From assembly GCF_014268745.2 (NCBI RefSeq), contig NZ_JABWRB020000001.1, positions 3,410,001 through 3,474,000 on the forward strand: a stretch of DNA of 64,000 bases, read 5' to 3'. The notes beneath the pieces were generated by a model. It made no database searches and was not told the origin of the DNA. It saw only the letters and a list, made by a program, of their open reading frames with translations. Source of the DNA: Pseudomonas zanjanensis (GTDB lineage: Bacteria > Pseudomonadota > Gammaproteobacteria > Pseudomonadales > Pseudomonadaceae). Position 1 is the first letter of the stretch. Each line of letters begins with the position of its first letter. The position numbers and the translations under genes were made by a program. This document shows positions 7,853 to 16,487 of this stretch, one piece after another.

Positions 7853-8356
7853 CTATTCCATCCCTTTTCCCACCGGCGTGCTCGGCACATCAAGCCCGAC
7901 TTTCACCCGGTCCAGCGCCACGATTGTCTTGAACCAGGTCACGTTGGAATTTTCGGCAAACAATCGCCGCGCCAAAGCCTGGTATTCGTTCATGCTGGCA
8001 ACGGTTAACACCAGGACGAAATCCACTTCGCCGGTGACGTAATAACACTGCTGAACTTCGGGCACCGCGAAGTGCGCCTTCATCGCCTCCAGCGCCTCGA
8101 TGCTAGTGCGCTCTGCCATCACTTCCACAATGATCGTGATCGGCCGCCCTACGGCGGTGGGATCCACGATGGCGACGTTGCCCGTGATGACGCCCCCCGC
8201 TTCCATCCGCTTGATACGGCGCTGAACGGCGGCCGTGGAAAGATTGACCTGCTCGGCCATGAGGCGCAGCGGCATCGTGTTGTCGCGCTGGACGAGGTCC
8301 AGGATGGCACGGTCGAATTTGTCCAACGATTCAAGTGCGGCGTCGCTTTTTGCCAT
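7853..8356 (-). CDS. Lrp/AsnC family transcriptional regulator
   Basis: This 167-residue protein has an N-terminal winged helix-turn-helix (DKFDRAILDLVQRD through RRIKRMEAGGVI, residues 12-58) and a C-terminal RAM effector domain (about 78-155). It is transcribed away from the permease at 8488, with a 13-bp palindrome in the shared promoter region. That arrangement suggests it controls the permease in response to an amino acid or hydroxy acid. Confidence 0.92.
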   Translation of the reverse strand: MAKSDAALESLDKFDRAILDLVQRDNTMPLRLMAEQVNLSTAAVQRRIKRMEAGGVITGNVAIVDPTAVGRPITIIVEVMAERTSIEALEAMKAHFAVPEVQQCYYVTGEVDFVLVLTVASMNEYQALARRLFAENSNVTWFKTIVALDRVKVGLDVPSTPVGKGME

Positions 8357-8367
8357 GGTAAACCTGT

Positions 8368-8380
8368 GAGAAATTTTCTC
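8368..8380. promoter_or_regulatory. Candidate Lrp-type operator
   Basis: GAGAAATTTTCTC is a perfect 13-base palindrome with an A/T centre, located 12 bases upstream of the Lrp-family start and about 110 bases from the permease start. Lrp-type proteins prefer such short A/T-centred dyads. Binding is inferred. Confidence 0.5.
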
Positions 8381-8487
8381 GAAAACTAACAGAAAACTGC
8401 GCCCCTTTATCTACCCTGGAGAAATATTATCTTGCCAGCAGTCTGCGTACGCAGCCTTGGTCGCAACACACACAGGATATTATTGGC

Positions 8488-9948
8488 ATGCTCGCACTGT
8501 TCCATCTCTCCCCTGTCCTGTTGGTGACAGCCATGCTCGTCGTGCTGCGCCGGCCACCCGTGCACGCCGCCATTGCAGGTACTGTATGGGTCATGGTGCT
8601 CTGGCTCGCCGGCGCTGCCGACGCGTGGCGCCTGGGCAGCATGGTGGCCGCTGCTCAAGATACGGCCGTGCTGTTTGCAAGTACGGCTTTCGTGATCGTT
8701 CCAGGCCTGGTTTTTGTGATTTTTATCGAGCGCATGGGTGTCAACCTGGCGCTTAGCCAATGGGTGCGGTCACTGGGGCTTGGGCGCGGCGATCAAGTCG
8801 TGTTTATCGTTCTTGGACTGGCACCGTTGCTCGAAGCGATGACCGGCTTCGGCGTGTCGTTGATCGCCACGGTGCCCCTGCTGCTCAGTCTCTTCGAACG
8901 TCGGGTCGCGCTACGGATAGCACTGACCGGCATGGCAATCATGCCTTGGGGAACGCTGGGCCTGGCATCGGTCATTGGTGCTTCGTTGGTTCACCTGGAC
9001 GCAACCGCGCTGGCAGCGACCTCGGCATTGACCAGCGCACCGGTTTTTTTGGTCCTCAGTGCAATCGCGCTATCGCTTGCAGGCGTTCGTGATTCGCGGG
9101 AATGGAGGGCGTTGGGCGCTTTCTGGCTGCTGTTCGTGGGCGTGCTTTACGGTGCCAGTCGGTGGCTGGGGCCGGAAGTGGCCGGCGTGGCAGCAGGCCT
9201 GGTGACGGCTGCTGCGGTACTCTCTGCTGGGCTGTGGCGCCTGCGCCGCAACGACAGCGAGCGCGGTGCGGTGCAATGGCCGCGTCAGGCATGGCCATAT
9301 CTGGTACTGATCGTCTGCATTGTCGCGTTGAAGACGGTGTGGACGATCACCGCTTGGCCAGATCACTGGGTTGTACAGGGCGCCCAGGTCACCTGGAAAC
9401 CACTCGCCTCACCCGGCCTGGCACTGGTTCTGGTGCTGATCGGGATAGGGTTTCACACGCGCCACACACAACGCCAGACAGCACTCGACGTCAACCTGCC
9501 TGCTGCGCTGGTGGCGCGGGCGAAGCGGCCACTGTTGACCATTTTCTTCTTCCTGGCGATGTCGCAGATGATGGTGAAGGCCGGCTTCCTCGCGGGTTTG
9601 ATGCAACTGCTGGCGGGCCTGTCACCCGCCGCCGCGACGTCGCTGGTGGCCCTGTTTGGCGCGCTGTCAGGCTACATGACCGGGTCGAATGTTGGCGGCA
9701 ACGCGATTTTCATGCCGGCCATCGCGATGTTGCCGGAATCCTCTCGCCTGTTGCTGGCTGCCGTCCAGAACAGCTCGGCAGGGCATGCTGCGCTGGGCTC
9801 GCTGTCGGTTGTCATGCTGATCCTGGGACTTGCCAAGACCCAGGCCAAGGAAGAAGGCGAACTGGTAAGGTTTGGCTTCACGCTGGTCTGTCTCAATACC
9901 GCGTTAGTCGCGTTGGGCGCGGCGTTGCTGAGTGGGTGGTTTGGATAG
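8488..9948 (+). CDS. L-lactate permease (LctP/GlcA) family transporter
   Basis: A 486-residue inner-membrane protein with about 12-13 hydrophobic segments. Family markers visible are APLLEAMTGFGVSLIAT in the first half and GYMTGSNVGGNAIFMP with QNSSAGHAA in the second half. These correspond to the conserved polar loops of LctP-type 2-hydroxymonocarboxylate symporters. It is probably proton-coupled uptake of lactate, glycolate or a related acid. It is divergent from an Lrp-family regulator, which probably governs it. Confidence 0.87.
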   Translation: MLALFHLSPVLLVTAMLVVLRRPPVHAAIAGTVWVMVLWLAGAADAWRLGSMVAAAQDTAVLFASTAFVIVPGLVFVIFIERMGVNLALSQWVRSLGLGRGDQVVFIVLGLAPLLEAMTGFGVSLIATVPLLLSLFERRVALRIALTGMAIMPWGTLGLASVIGASLVHLDATALAATSALTSAPVFLVLSAIALSLAGVRDSREWRALGAFWLLFVGVLYGASRWLGPEVAGVAAGLVTAAAVLSAGLWRLRRNDSERGAVQWPRQAWPYLVLIVCIVALKTVWTITAWPDHWVVQGAQVTWKPLASPGLALVLVLIGIGFHTRHTQRQTALDVNLPAALVARAKRPLLTIFFFLAMSQMMVKAGFLAGLMQLLAGLSPAAATSLVALFGALSGYMTGSNVGGNAIFMPAIAMLPESSRLLLAAVQNSSAGHAALGSLSVVMLILGLAKTQAKEEGELVRFGFTLVCLNTALVALGAALLSGWFG

Positions 9949-10067
9949 TGGAGTGTTGGCAAGTGGAGCCCCTTTTGCACTTTTTCCAATCCCTTGGGTT
10001 CATGTCTCTTTCCCAATAGTTTCTGACTTAACTATCCTACGCCTCCACCCCAAACGGATTCGCCACG

Positions 10068-10460
10068 ATGTATCTGCGTTCAAGCATCTTGTTGTGCCTG
10101 TGCCTTTTCAGCAGCCTGAGCCAGGCCGCTGTTAACTGTTCGGCCCTGGCGGAAAAGATCTCCGGGACGGTGCCGGAGTTTCATCCGTCGGCGCAAGGCA
10201 AAGTCATTGGCACCGGACGCCTGCATTTCCACGAAGCGCCCGATGAAGCCTGTGCCAATAAGAAGATTTTTGTCATACCCGGCGACTCCCTCACCGTTTA
10301 CTCCAGCCTTGAAGACGAATCATGGCTGGAAGTGAACTTCATCGCCAAGAGCGGCGACGACTTTACCGGTTGGGTAAAGGCTGATCGGGTCGAGATTGGC
10401 GCACCTTACGGAGCGCCAGCAGACGATACCGACGACGCGCCAGCGAGTGATGCTCAATAA
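10068..10460 (+). CDS. Exported small protein with SH3-like segment (130 aa)
   Basis: The signal peptide is MYLRSSILLCLCLFSSLSQA. The mature part (about 110 residues) contains GTGRLHFHEAPDE, IPGDSLTVYSSLEDESWLEVNF and FTGWVKADRVEIG. That order of short strands is typical of bacterial SH3b-like modules ending in GWV. The C-terminus is acidic (DDTDDAPASDAQ). It is probably periplasmic. The next gene starts 15 bases downstream, so the two are likely co-transcribed. Function is unknown. Confidence 0.75.
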   Translation: MYLRSSILLCLCLFSSLSQAAVNCSALAEKISGTVPEFHPSAQGKVIGTGRLHFHEAPDEACANKKIFVIPGDSLTVYSSLEDESWLEVNFIAKSGDDFTGWVKADRVEIGAPYGAPADDTDDAPASDAQ

Positions 10461-10475
10461 AGGGGAGAAGAAACG

Positions 10476-11156
10476 ATGACGAGTCCACCAGACGGGAACG
10501 GTCTATTCCCGGCCACTACACACGACAATGTGGCTGATGGCATCGGTTTCGCCGCCTGGGCTCGCGTCTGGGAGGCGCTTGGCGTCAGAGACGCGTCACG
10601 AGAAACGTACGAAGAACTCCTTCGACACTACGGCGAGCCGCACCGCGCCTACCACAATCTCCAACATCTGAAAGAATGCCTTCAGGTGCGCCGATACGTC
10701 AACGCGGCCTGCCAGGCCTCCGCTGAAGTCGACCTCGCGTTATGGTTCCATGACGCGATCTACGACCCCCTTCGCAGCGACAACGAGTTGCGCAGTGCGC
10801 AATGGTTGGACGACGTGGCACGCGATAGCGGCCTGGACGATGAAACGCGACGCAGGCTTTACGACTTGGTGATGGTGACGCGACACGACGGTGCCCCGGC
10901 AACGGCAGACGAAGCGGTCTTGGTGGACACGGACCTGGCGATCCTTGGAGCATCGTTCGAGCGGTTCGAGGAATACGACCAACAAATTCGCCGCGAGTAT
11001 CAGTTTGTGCCTCTGCCTGTGTACCGCCAGAAACGGCGCCAGGTCCTTGAAGGCTTCCTGGCGCGTGGACGGATCTATACGACCGCAGCGTACTTCGATG
11101 CATTTGAGCAGCAGGCGCGCGCCAATCTTGCACGAGCCATCGAGCGTCTCGACTGA
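10476..11156 (+). CDS. HD-superfamily metal-dependent phosphohydrolase-like protein
   Basis: A 226-residue cytosolic protein. Putative metal ligands are His56 and His60 (PHRAYHNLQH), the HD pair His92-Asp93 (WFHDAIYDP) and a later aspartate in LVDTDLAILG near residue 150. This pattern is that of the predicted HD phosphohydrolases (COG4339 type) of unknown substrate. It lies directly downstream of the small exported protein and was probably translated from the same mRNA (AGGGGAGAAG upstream of ATG). Confidence 0.82.
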   Translation: MTSPPDGNGLFPATTHDNVADGIGFAAWARVWEALGVRDASRETYEELLRHYGEPHRAYHNLQHLKECLQVRRYVNAACQASAEVDLALWFHDAIYDPLRSDNELRSAQWLDDVARDSGLDDETRRRLYDLVMVTRHDGAPATADEAVLVDTDLAILGASFERFEEYDQQIRREYQFVPLPVYRQKRRQVLEGFLARGRIYTTAAYFDAFEQQARANLARAIERLD

Positions 11157-11300
11157 AGGCTGGATTCAAGCGGCGGAGGGATATTCAAATTCGCTGGCGC
11201 TCGATCACGGTGACCGTCGTCGTTCGGGAAATCGGGACTCAGCCATCTAATCAAGCTGCGAATCTTGATCAAGGTGACGTGCTCGTCGAATTTAAACTTA

Positions 11301-11738
11301 CTATGCCCCGGAAGAATCATACCGTTTGACAAACCGACGCTCGTCGACCGCGTAACCTTGCTGCTGATAAAAAATGTGAGCCTGCATTCGGTGGTCGCTG
11401 CTAGTCACCTCAGCCCGGACGCAAAGTTGTTCTATAAAAAATGCATCAGCAGCAGAAACTAGCATTGCCCCTACTCCTTGTCCTCGGGAGTCTTCATCGA
11501 TGACAAGCGAGGTAATGCGTCCGAGCCTACCCGGCTGATGAAACAGCTCAAGTACATGTAAGCTTATGACACCGATAATATTTTTACCGCCTTGTGCCAG
11601 CAGCACGGTATCGCGAGCGCTAAGTTCTAATGCTTCAAGCTTATCTCGGATTAGCTTCGGCGAGGCTTGGTAGCCTAACTGGCCCAAGAGCCTGGACACA
11701 GATTCTGCATCGGTTAGTAAGGCTTTTCGAACTTTCAT
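11301..11738 (-). CDS. GNAT family N-acetyltransferase
   Basis: The start at 11738 (MKVRKALLTDAESV) is chosen because GAGAAC precedes it and the family fold begins there. The 145-residue protein has the acetyl-CoA pyrophosphate loop RGQGVGA at 85-91, after the strand ITSLVID. The substrate is not evident. The C-terminal FYQQQGYAVDERRFVKRY is the usual last strand-helix of the fold. It is downstream of the GFA gene on the same strand. Confidence 0.88.
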   Translation of the reverse strand: MKVRKALLTDAESVSRLLGQLGYQASPKLIRDKLEALELSARDTVLLAQGGKNIIGVISLHVLELFHQPGRLGRITSLVIDEDSRGQGVGAMLVSAADAFFIEQLCVRAEVTSSDHRMQAHIFYQQQGYAVDERRFVKRYDSSGA

Positions 11739-11860
11739 GTTGTTCTCAACTGGGTATTGCACAGGCTTGTCCACCCTTTGAATTCGACTTGACCTATCGT
11801 TTGCATCGGACTTAACCAACACGCTGGGTGACTGAGACCGGCAGAAAGCGATCAGAGCCG

Positions 11861-12262
11861 TCAGTCGACCTGAGAACACAGGTTAGATGACTTGAACCAG
11901 AGGACTGCGGAGTCGACATGAACATGCTTCTGCTTTTGAGGCAGGAAGGGTGTATCAAGCGTGCCCAACGCTATCGAGACCCAGTCGGAGAATTTACCTT
12001 CAGATCGAGACCAAAACAGAGTCGAACCGCAATCGATGCAGAACTCACGTAATACGGCCTCTGACGAAGCATAGCTTTTGATGTTGGTGGAACCGCGAAG
12101 TACTCGAAGCGCGCTACGGGGAATGCTGCCGTACGATGCGAATGCTGCCCCGTGCCCCTTGCGACACTGGCTACAATGACAATGACTCACTGCTTTTGGT
12201 GAGACGAGTAGCTCGTAACTGACGGCAGCGCATAAGCAGCTTCCTTGGTATAGCTGTGTCAT
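11861..12262 (-). CDS. GFA family zinc-binding protein
   Basis: This 133-residue protein has the cysteine pattern of the glutathione-dependent formaldehyde-activating (GFA/CENP-V) family: Cys9/Cys11 (GSCLC), Cys28/Cys30/Cys33 (CHCSQC) and Cys75/Cys78 (CIDC). These bind structural and catalytic zinc. Many members are not formaldehyde enzymes, so only the family is assigned. It is followed downstream by a GNAT gene about 120 bases away. Confidence 0.88.
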   Translation of the reverse strand: MTQLYQGSCLCAAVSYELLVSPKAVSHCHCSQCRKGHGAAFASYGSIPRSALRVLRGSTNIKSYASSEAVLREFCIDCGSTLFWSRSEGKFSDWVSIALGTLDTPFLPQKQKHVHVDSAVLWFKSSNLCSQVD

Positions 12263-12503
12263 AGGCCTTTCCGTACAGATAAGAAACCCCAGCGTAACTG
12301 TCCCAGTCCAATCAGTCGACCGACCGTTATTTGCCGTCTGCTGCCTGCTACGACGCAGCTATCGAGCCAAGACCCCGAAGCATCGGGGACAGACCGATAT
12401 GGATAACGCTGAGAGTCCATAAAGAGTCGGCTGCAGCCCCTTCAGGCATAGTCGACCCAAAGGAGCCTGTATACATCCAAGGATGTCACTCACCGGCAAG
12501 TCA

Positions 12504-13127
12504 TCAAATCAACCGATCCAAAACCCGCGCATTCCACAACTCCCGATACCGCTCCCGCCACCCCGGGCTCCCCTTATCCAACCACTCCAACGTTGCCTCA
12601 ACACTCTCAGGGCTGATCATGAAGTGATTGATATGCTCCTCGATCCGCTCTTCCGATAGATGCAGCAAGTCCAGATAACCATTGAAAGAATCCGCCAACA
12701 CCACGTACTCATCGCCCTGCTGACGACGCCCGGTCCAGGCCGGTAAACCCGCCACCAGCGCCGCCACGTCCTGGCGCCCTTCCCGCACATCCAGCAGCAA
12801 GATACTCGCGCCGCCGTCGCGACCTATCGGCAACAATCCCGTTTCGGGGAAACCTGGCTGGGCCCGCAATTGCTCCAGTTCAAAGGGGTTGGATTCATAC
12901 TTTTCGTCCAGATCCAGCCCGTACAGCGAAAAGCTGAGCAATTCCTCATCGCCATTGGCGAGCGTGGCCAACACATCGTATTCCACGTAAGCGCCGTTGC
13001 AGGTCTTGAGAAACTGGCGATAGTCGTCCGGCAGGCGGGCACCCAGGCTGGCTTCCAATTGTGCGATGGCACGGTCGGTGGCGGCTTCACGGGTGTCTTC
13101 GAGAATGAGTCCGCGGTAATCAGTCAT
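12504..13127 (-). CDS. SMI1/KNR4 family protein
   Basis: A 207-residue soluble protein. The first half matches the SMI1/KNR4 fold: IAQLEASLGARLPDDYRQFL (residues 21-40) with NGAYVEYD, then LPIGRDGGASILLLDV. SMI1 proteins are frequent immunity proteins against contact-dependent or secreted toxins. No toxin gene is adjacent, so it may be an orphan immunity gene or a housekeeping member. The C-terminal helices (ERIEEHINHFMISPESVEAT) are an extension. Confidence 0.85.
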   Translation of the reverse strand: MTDYRGLILEDTREAATDRAIAQLEASLGARLPDDYRQFLKTCNGAYVEYDVLATLANGDEELLSFSLYGLDLDEKYESNPFELEQLRAQPGFPETGLLPIGRDGGASILLLDVREGRQDVAALVAGLPAWTGRRQQGDEYVVLADSFNGYLDLLHLSEERIEEHINHFMISPESVEATLEWLDKGSPGWRERYRELWNARVLDRLI

Positions 13128-13198
13128 TGCGCCTTCCGTTTTGCTCAGTGAAGCCGAATCCTTCTATGCTCAAGCGACTATGCGCAAGGAGCCACCTA

Positions 13199-13654
13199 AT
13201 GGACTACCTGATCCGAAACGCTATGGCCACCGATGCCCCGGCCATCAGTCAAACGATCATCAATGCCTTGCGCCAGTCCAATGCCCAAGACTACTCACCC
13301 GAAATTATCGATCAAGTGGTGCAAAATTTTTCCCCGCCGGCAATTCTTCAATTGTTGGCTCAACGCCAGATACTCGTAGCAACAGTCGACAATCATATCG
13401 TTGCAACGGCGAGTCTCGATCAGGACGTGGTCCGAAGCGTGTTTGTCGACCCGAGCTATCAAGGGAAGGGTCTCGGAAGACACCTGATGGCGAGGATTCA
13501 ATCGATCGCCATCAACGCAGGCCTGAAGCTGCTGCGGGTTCCCTCTTCAATCACCGCAGAAGGCTTTTATGCTTCGCTTGGCTTTGAAAAAGTCCGGGAT
13601 GAGTTCCACAAATCAGAGCGCACGATCATCATGACGAAAACCTTGGACCTGTAG
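13199..13654 (+). CDS. GNAT family N-acetyltransferase
   Basis: The start at 13199 (MDYLIRNAMATDAPAI) follows AAGGAG. The 151-residue protein has the acetyl-CoA loop QGKGLGR (88-94) after the strand VRSVFVD. The C-terminus (EGFYASLGFEKVRDEF) completes the fold. It resembles small GNATs that act on amines or protein N-termini, but the target is unknown. It is divergent from the SMI1 gene, with 71 bases between the starts. Confidence 0.87.
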   Translation: MDYLIRNAMATDAPAISQTIINALRQSNAQDYSPEIIDQVVQNFSPPAILQLLAQRQILVATVDNHIVATASLDQDVVRSVFVDPSYQGKGLGRHLMARIQSIAINAGLKLLRVPSSITAEGFYASLGFEKVRDEFHKSERTIIMTKTLDL

Positions 13655-13687
13655 CACTGCAGCGTCCAAGAAGGTACCCCTGCGCCA

Positions 13688-14503
13688 TCACACCACGCTC
13701 GCCCGATGCAGACTGCTCAAATGCCCAACCCCCGCCGCCTGCAAACGACTCACCAGATCCTCCCGCGCCGCTCGCCCACCCGAACGCACGTACTCCAGCT
13801 CCGCCGCGGTGATCAATACCACCGGCACCAATCTGACCGGCGACAACGGCATGTCATCCAGTAGGGTCGGGAAATCCGGCGCCGGGGCACCGAGCAGAAC
13901 GCCGGTGGAGTCGTCATCGGTCACGAAGTGTTTGGGCAATTGGTCGCTCATGTGGTGCGATTGGCTGAGCCCGGGAAGTTCAAGGGACAGCGCCCCATAC
14001 TGGTCGAGTTGGTGGGTAATGCCGCCCGCGTCGGCCACCGTCTTGGCGACGTGTTCCACCAGTTCGAATGCCCAACTACCCTTGAAAGGATCGACCTCGC
14101 CCACGGGGCCATGGGCGTGTTCGGGGATGTCCGCGGTTTCGACGAACAACTCCATTTCGAAACCGTTGCCCATGCCTTCCGTATCATCGAATGGATCGGA
14201 CAGGCCTTCGGTGGCGAGGATGATCGTGTCGCCACGGCGAACCACGCGATAGGCCTGGCGAGTCGAAGGCCAGTACGGGCCGCCGGAAAAGGTCGGGCTG
14301 ATCAAGTAGGCAAGGACATCCCGCTCGACCGTGCCGACAGCACTCCAATGACGATCCAGGCACGCTGCGCCGGCTTCCCGGACGGCCAGACTGGCGGCTT
14401 CAGCCTCAGTCAGGTCGACAAGCTCAGGGGATTGCGGCGCGGGCTGGTCGTGTTGGGTTTCAGGGGCTTTTGATGAACCGAAGAGCTTCTTGAAGAAATT
14501 CAT
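13688..14503 (-). CDS. Suppressor-of-fused (SUFU)-like domain protein
   Basis: The start at 14503 (MNFFKKLFGSSKAP) is preceded by AGGA. The 271-residue soluble protein has a short basic N-terminus, an alanine-rich helix, and a core with FDDTEGMGNGFEMELFVE and WAFELVEHVAKTVADAGG. The VRLVPVVLITAAELEYVRSGG segment leads to the end. This is the arrangement of bacterial SUFU-domain proteins, often found as immunity components of toxin systems. It stands near an SMI1 gene without a visible toxin. Confidence 0.7.
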   Translation of the reverse strand: MNFFKKLFGSSKAPETQHDQPAPQSPELVDLTEAEAASLAVREAGAACLDRHWSAVGTVERDVLAYLISPTFSGGPYWPSTRQAYRVVRRGDTIILATEGLSDPFDDTEGMGNGFEMELFVETADIPEHAHGPVGEVDPFKGSWAFELVEHVAKTVADAGGITHQLDQYGALSLELPGLSQSHHMSDQLPKHFVTDDDSTGVLLGAPAPDFPTLLDDMPLSPVRLVPVVLITAAELEYVRSGGRAAREDLVSRLQAAGVGHLSSLHRASVV

Positions 14504-14578
14504 GGGCGTTCCTATTCGAAAACTGCAGTTGATGTATCGTTCAGTTACTGCGCCTGGACCGATTTCCAAAGGATGAAC

Positions 14579-15139
14579 ATGACATTGACGGTCGAAAGTT
14601 TGGTCAGGATAGCAATGACTAATCCAATCAACGCACAAATCACTCCGCGCTTGCCTGCACTCGGTTTAAATCAATGCATGCTCACGGCTGGCTGCCTGTT
14701 CCAAGCCGTCTGGAATCATCAAACGCAGCAACCGTCCTCTTGGGGCGTTAAGGATTACGATGTTTTTTACTTTGACCCGGACCTGTCTTGGGAAGCCGAG
14801 AACGAAGTGATCAACGCCGCCCAGCGACTCTTCCAGGACCTCGGCGTCAACATCGAGGTCAAGAATCAGGCCCGCGTCCACCTTTGGTACGGTCAGCGGT
14901 TTGGCAAGCCTTATCCTCAGCTTCAGTCGGCCAAGGATGGCATTGATCGTTACCTGATTGCGGGCACGTGTGTTGGGCTGGATGTTGAAACCGGCGAGGT
15001 CTATGCGCCCTTTGGCCTGGACGATATCGAGCAAGGCTTTCTGCGTATCAATCCAAATAATCCTCAGCCGGATTTATTCGATGAGAAGGCGAAGAGTTAT
15101 CAGGCTCGCTGGCCGTGGCTCAGGATTGTGGAGAAATGA
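14579..15139 (+). CDS. Nucleotidyltransferase-like protein (DUF925/COG3575)
   Basis: The ATG at 14579 has AAAGG six bases upstream; an ATG at 14573 in the same frame is also possible. The product of about 186 residues has the COG3575 signatures NPINAQI-RLPALGL, AGCLFQAVWN, KDYDVFYFDPDLSWEAE and NQARVHLWYGQRFG. The DVFYFD aspartates fit a nucleotidyltransferase-fold active site. Function has not been established for this family. A REP pair and then an IS element follow. Confidence 0.82.
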   Translation: MTLTVESLVRIAMTNPINAQITPRLPALGLNQCMLTAGCLFQAVWNHQTQQPSSWGVKDYDVFYFDPDLSWEAENEVINAAQRLFQDLGVNIEVKNQARVHLWYGQRFGKPYPQLQSAKDGIDRYLIAGTCVGLDVETGEVYAPFGLDDIEQGFLRINPNNPQPDLFDEKAKSYQARWPWLRIVEK

Positions 15140-15158
15140 TGCCAATCTCGATAATCCC

Positions 15159-15279
15159 GTGGCGAGGGAGCTTGCTCCCGCTGGGTGGCGAAGCCGCCCC
15201 AAAGTACTTTTTTCAGAAAAAACGGGGACAATGGTCTACGACGGCTACGCCGCCGAGCGGGAGCAAGCTCCCTCGCCAC
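15159..15279. repeat. REP pair, family A
   Basis: Inverted arms reading GTGGCGAGGGAGCTTGCTCCCGCT and its complement enclose about 75 bases. It lies just left of the IS110-family element but is a different REP family from the one the element interrupts. Confidence 0.9.
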
Positions 15280-15316
15280 GGAGTACCTTTTAGAACCATG
15301 TATGGAATTTGCTGCC

Positions 15317-15337
15317 GCCTTCGCGAGCAAGCTCGCT
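15317..15337. repeat. Left part of family B REP, interrupted by the IS
   Basis: GCCTTCGCGAGCAAGCTCGCT is the first part of a family B REP, whose intact copies continue CCCACA. The continuation CCCACAGG is found at 16513, on the other side of the element. Joining the two sides through the shared CT restores a normal REP. Confidence 0.8.
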
Positions 15338-15350
15338 TGTATGGTAGGAC

Positions 15351-15500
15351 TTGAAGGGAGGAGGAGGGACAAGGCTCGATTCTGACTGTTCGCGCAGTAC
15401 AGACCGTGGGAGATTTCGCCCCTCCTCCTTTCACCCAAGCGCCGATAAAGAATGCTTCGGCCTGGATCGACGATAGAGACAAGCCTGCGCCTCTGGGTGA
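15351..15500 (+). ncRNA. Candidate bridge RNA of the IS110 element
   Basis: The non-coding left end folds into two large stem-loops. In loop 1 the stem is AGGAGGAGGG 15359-15368 with CCCTCCTCCT 15420-15429, extended by wobble pairs. It contains GCTCG (15374-15378), identical to the left target flank, and GTGGGAG (15406-15412), complementary to core plus right flank CTCCCAC. In loop 2 the stem is CACCC 15432-15436 with GGGTG 15495-15499. It contains AGAAT (15449-15453), identical to the right IS end, and ACAAG (15479-15483), complementary to core plus left IS end CTTGT. This is the target-loop then donor-loop order of known IS110 bridge RNAs. Confidence 0.72.
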
Positions 15501-15539
15501 CCCCTTCAAGTGTTCAAACCTTAGCCCGGAGGATTTCCA

Positions 15540-16487
15540 ATGGCAATGCCGGTTTCTGTCACAAAGCCAATCGTGGGCGTGGATGTCGCCAAGAACGAGC
15601 TGGTGATCTATCACGCAGAGCTTGATGTGTTGGAAGCGATTCCTAACGACAAGGCGGCCATCAAAAGGTGGTTGAAAGTATTGCCGGGACCCGTCGATGT
15701 TGCCATTGAGTCGACCAATATCTATCACTTGGATTTTGCTGATCTGGCCTATGAGGCCGGTTGCACGATCTATATGGTGGGCGGTTATGAACTTCATCAT
15801 TACCGCAAAGGCGTAAAAATACGCGCCAAAACCGACGCGCTGGACGCCAAGCTGCTGGCTCGTTACCTCAAGAACGAAGGGCACGAGCTTCATCCATGGG
15901 CACCGCCATCTCCGTTGTATCGCCAGCTTCTAAGCCTTTTCCGCCGTCGCGCTGCCTTGGTTCAGGCTCGAGTCGCCCTGGTACAAAGCTGGGCGAACGA
16001 GCCACTACTGAAGACAGCTTTCGCCGAGCAAATCGCCGCCATGCAGAGGCTTGAGACATTGATCGAGAAGACGATCAAGGATCATCTGAAAAATGCCGGT
16101 TTGCTAGGTCAACTGAACCGTTGCCTGAAAGTCGAGGGCATCGGATTTTTGACCGGAGCTCGTTTGCTTACGGCATTTCAGCGGGGCGACTTCAAGAATG
16201 CAGACGCTTTTATCGCTTTCTTGGGAATGGATTTGCGAGTGTCCCAATCAGGACAAAAAGATGACCGGCGAAGCTTGAGCAAACGCGGCGACCCGGAAGT
16301 TCGTCGGCTTTTACACAACGCAGCCATGTCGGCCAGCCGTACGTCTGCCTGGAAAGGCTTTTATGAAAAACTAAGAGCTCGGGGCTTCGCTACCACGCAG
16401 GCGCTAGTAATACTGGCTCGCAAGCTTGCTCGGATCGTATTCGCTTTGCTGAAAGGACAAAGCGAATACCAACCAAAAGCGGCTTGA
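15540..16487 (+). CDS. IS110-family transposase
   Basis: A 315-residue recombinase. The N-terminal RuvC-like DEDD domain shows Asp15 (VGVDVAKNE), Glu57 (AIESTN), and Asp99/Asp102 (KTDALDAKLLARY). A helical middle (ALVQARVALVQSW) is followed by the Transposase_20 region with VEGIGFLTGARLL, FLGMDLRVSQSGQ and the serine-bearing HNAAMSASR. GGAGG precedes the ATG. The frame is intact, so the element may be active. The enzyme works with the RNA encoded just upstream, by analogy with characterised IS110 members. Confidence 0.95.
   Translation: MAMPVSVTKPIVGVDVAKNELVIYHAELDVLEAIPNDKAAIKRWLKVLPGPVDVAIESTNIYHLDFADLAYEAGCTIYMVGGYELHHYRKGVKIRAKTDALDAKLLARYLKNEGHELHPWAPPSPLYRQLLSLFRRRAALVQARVALVQSWANEPLLKTAFAEQIAAMQRLETLIEKTIKDHLKNAGLLGQLNRCLKVEGIGFLTGARLLTAFQRGDFKNADAFIAFLGMDLRVSQSGQKDDRRSLSKRGDPEVRRLLHNAAMSASRTSAWKGFYEKLRARGFATTQALVILARKLARIVFALLKGQSEYQPKAA

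Noticed and set aside
12263..12503. Possible small gene between the GFA and SMI1 genes
   Set aside because: No frame has a ribosome binding site and plausible composition; the stretch is only about 240 bases and is left as intergenic.
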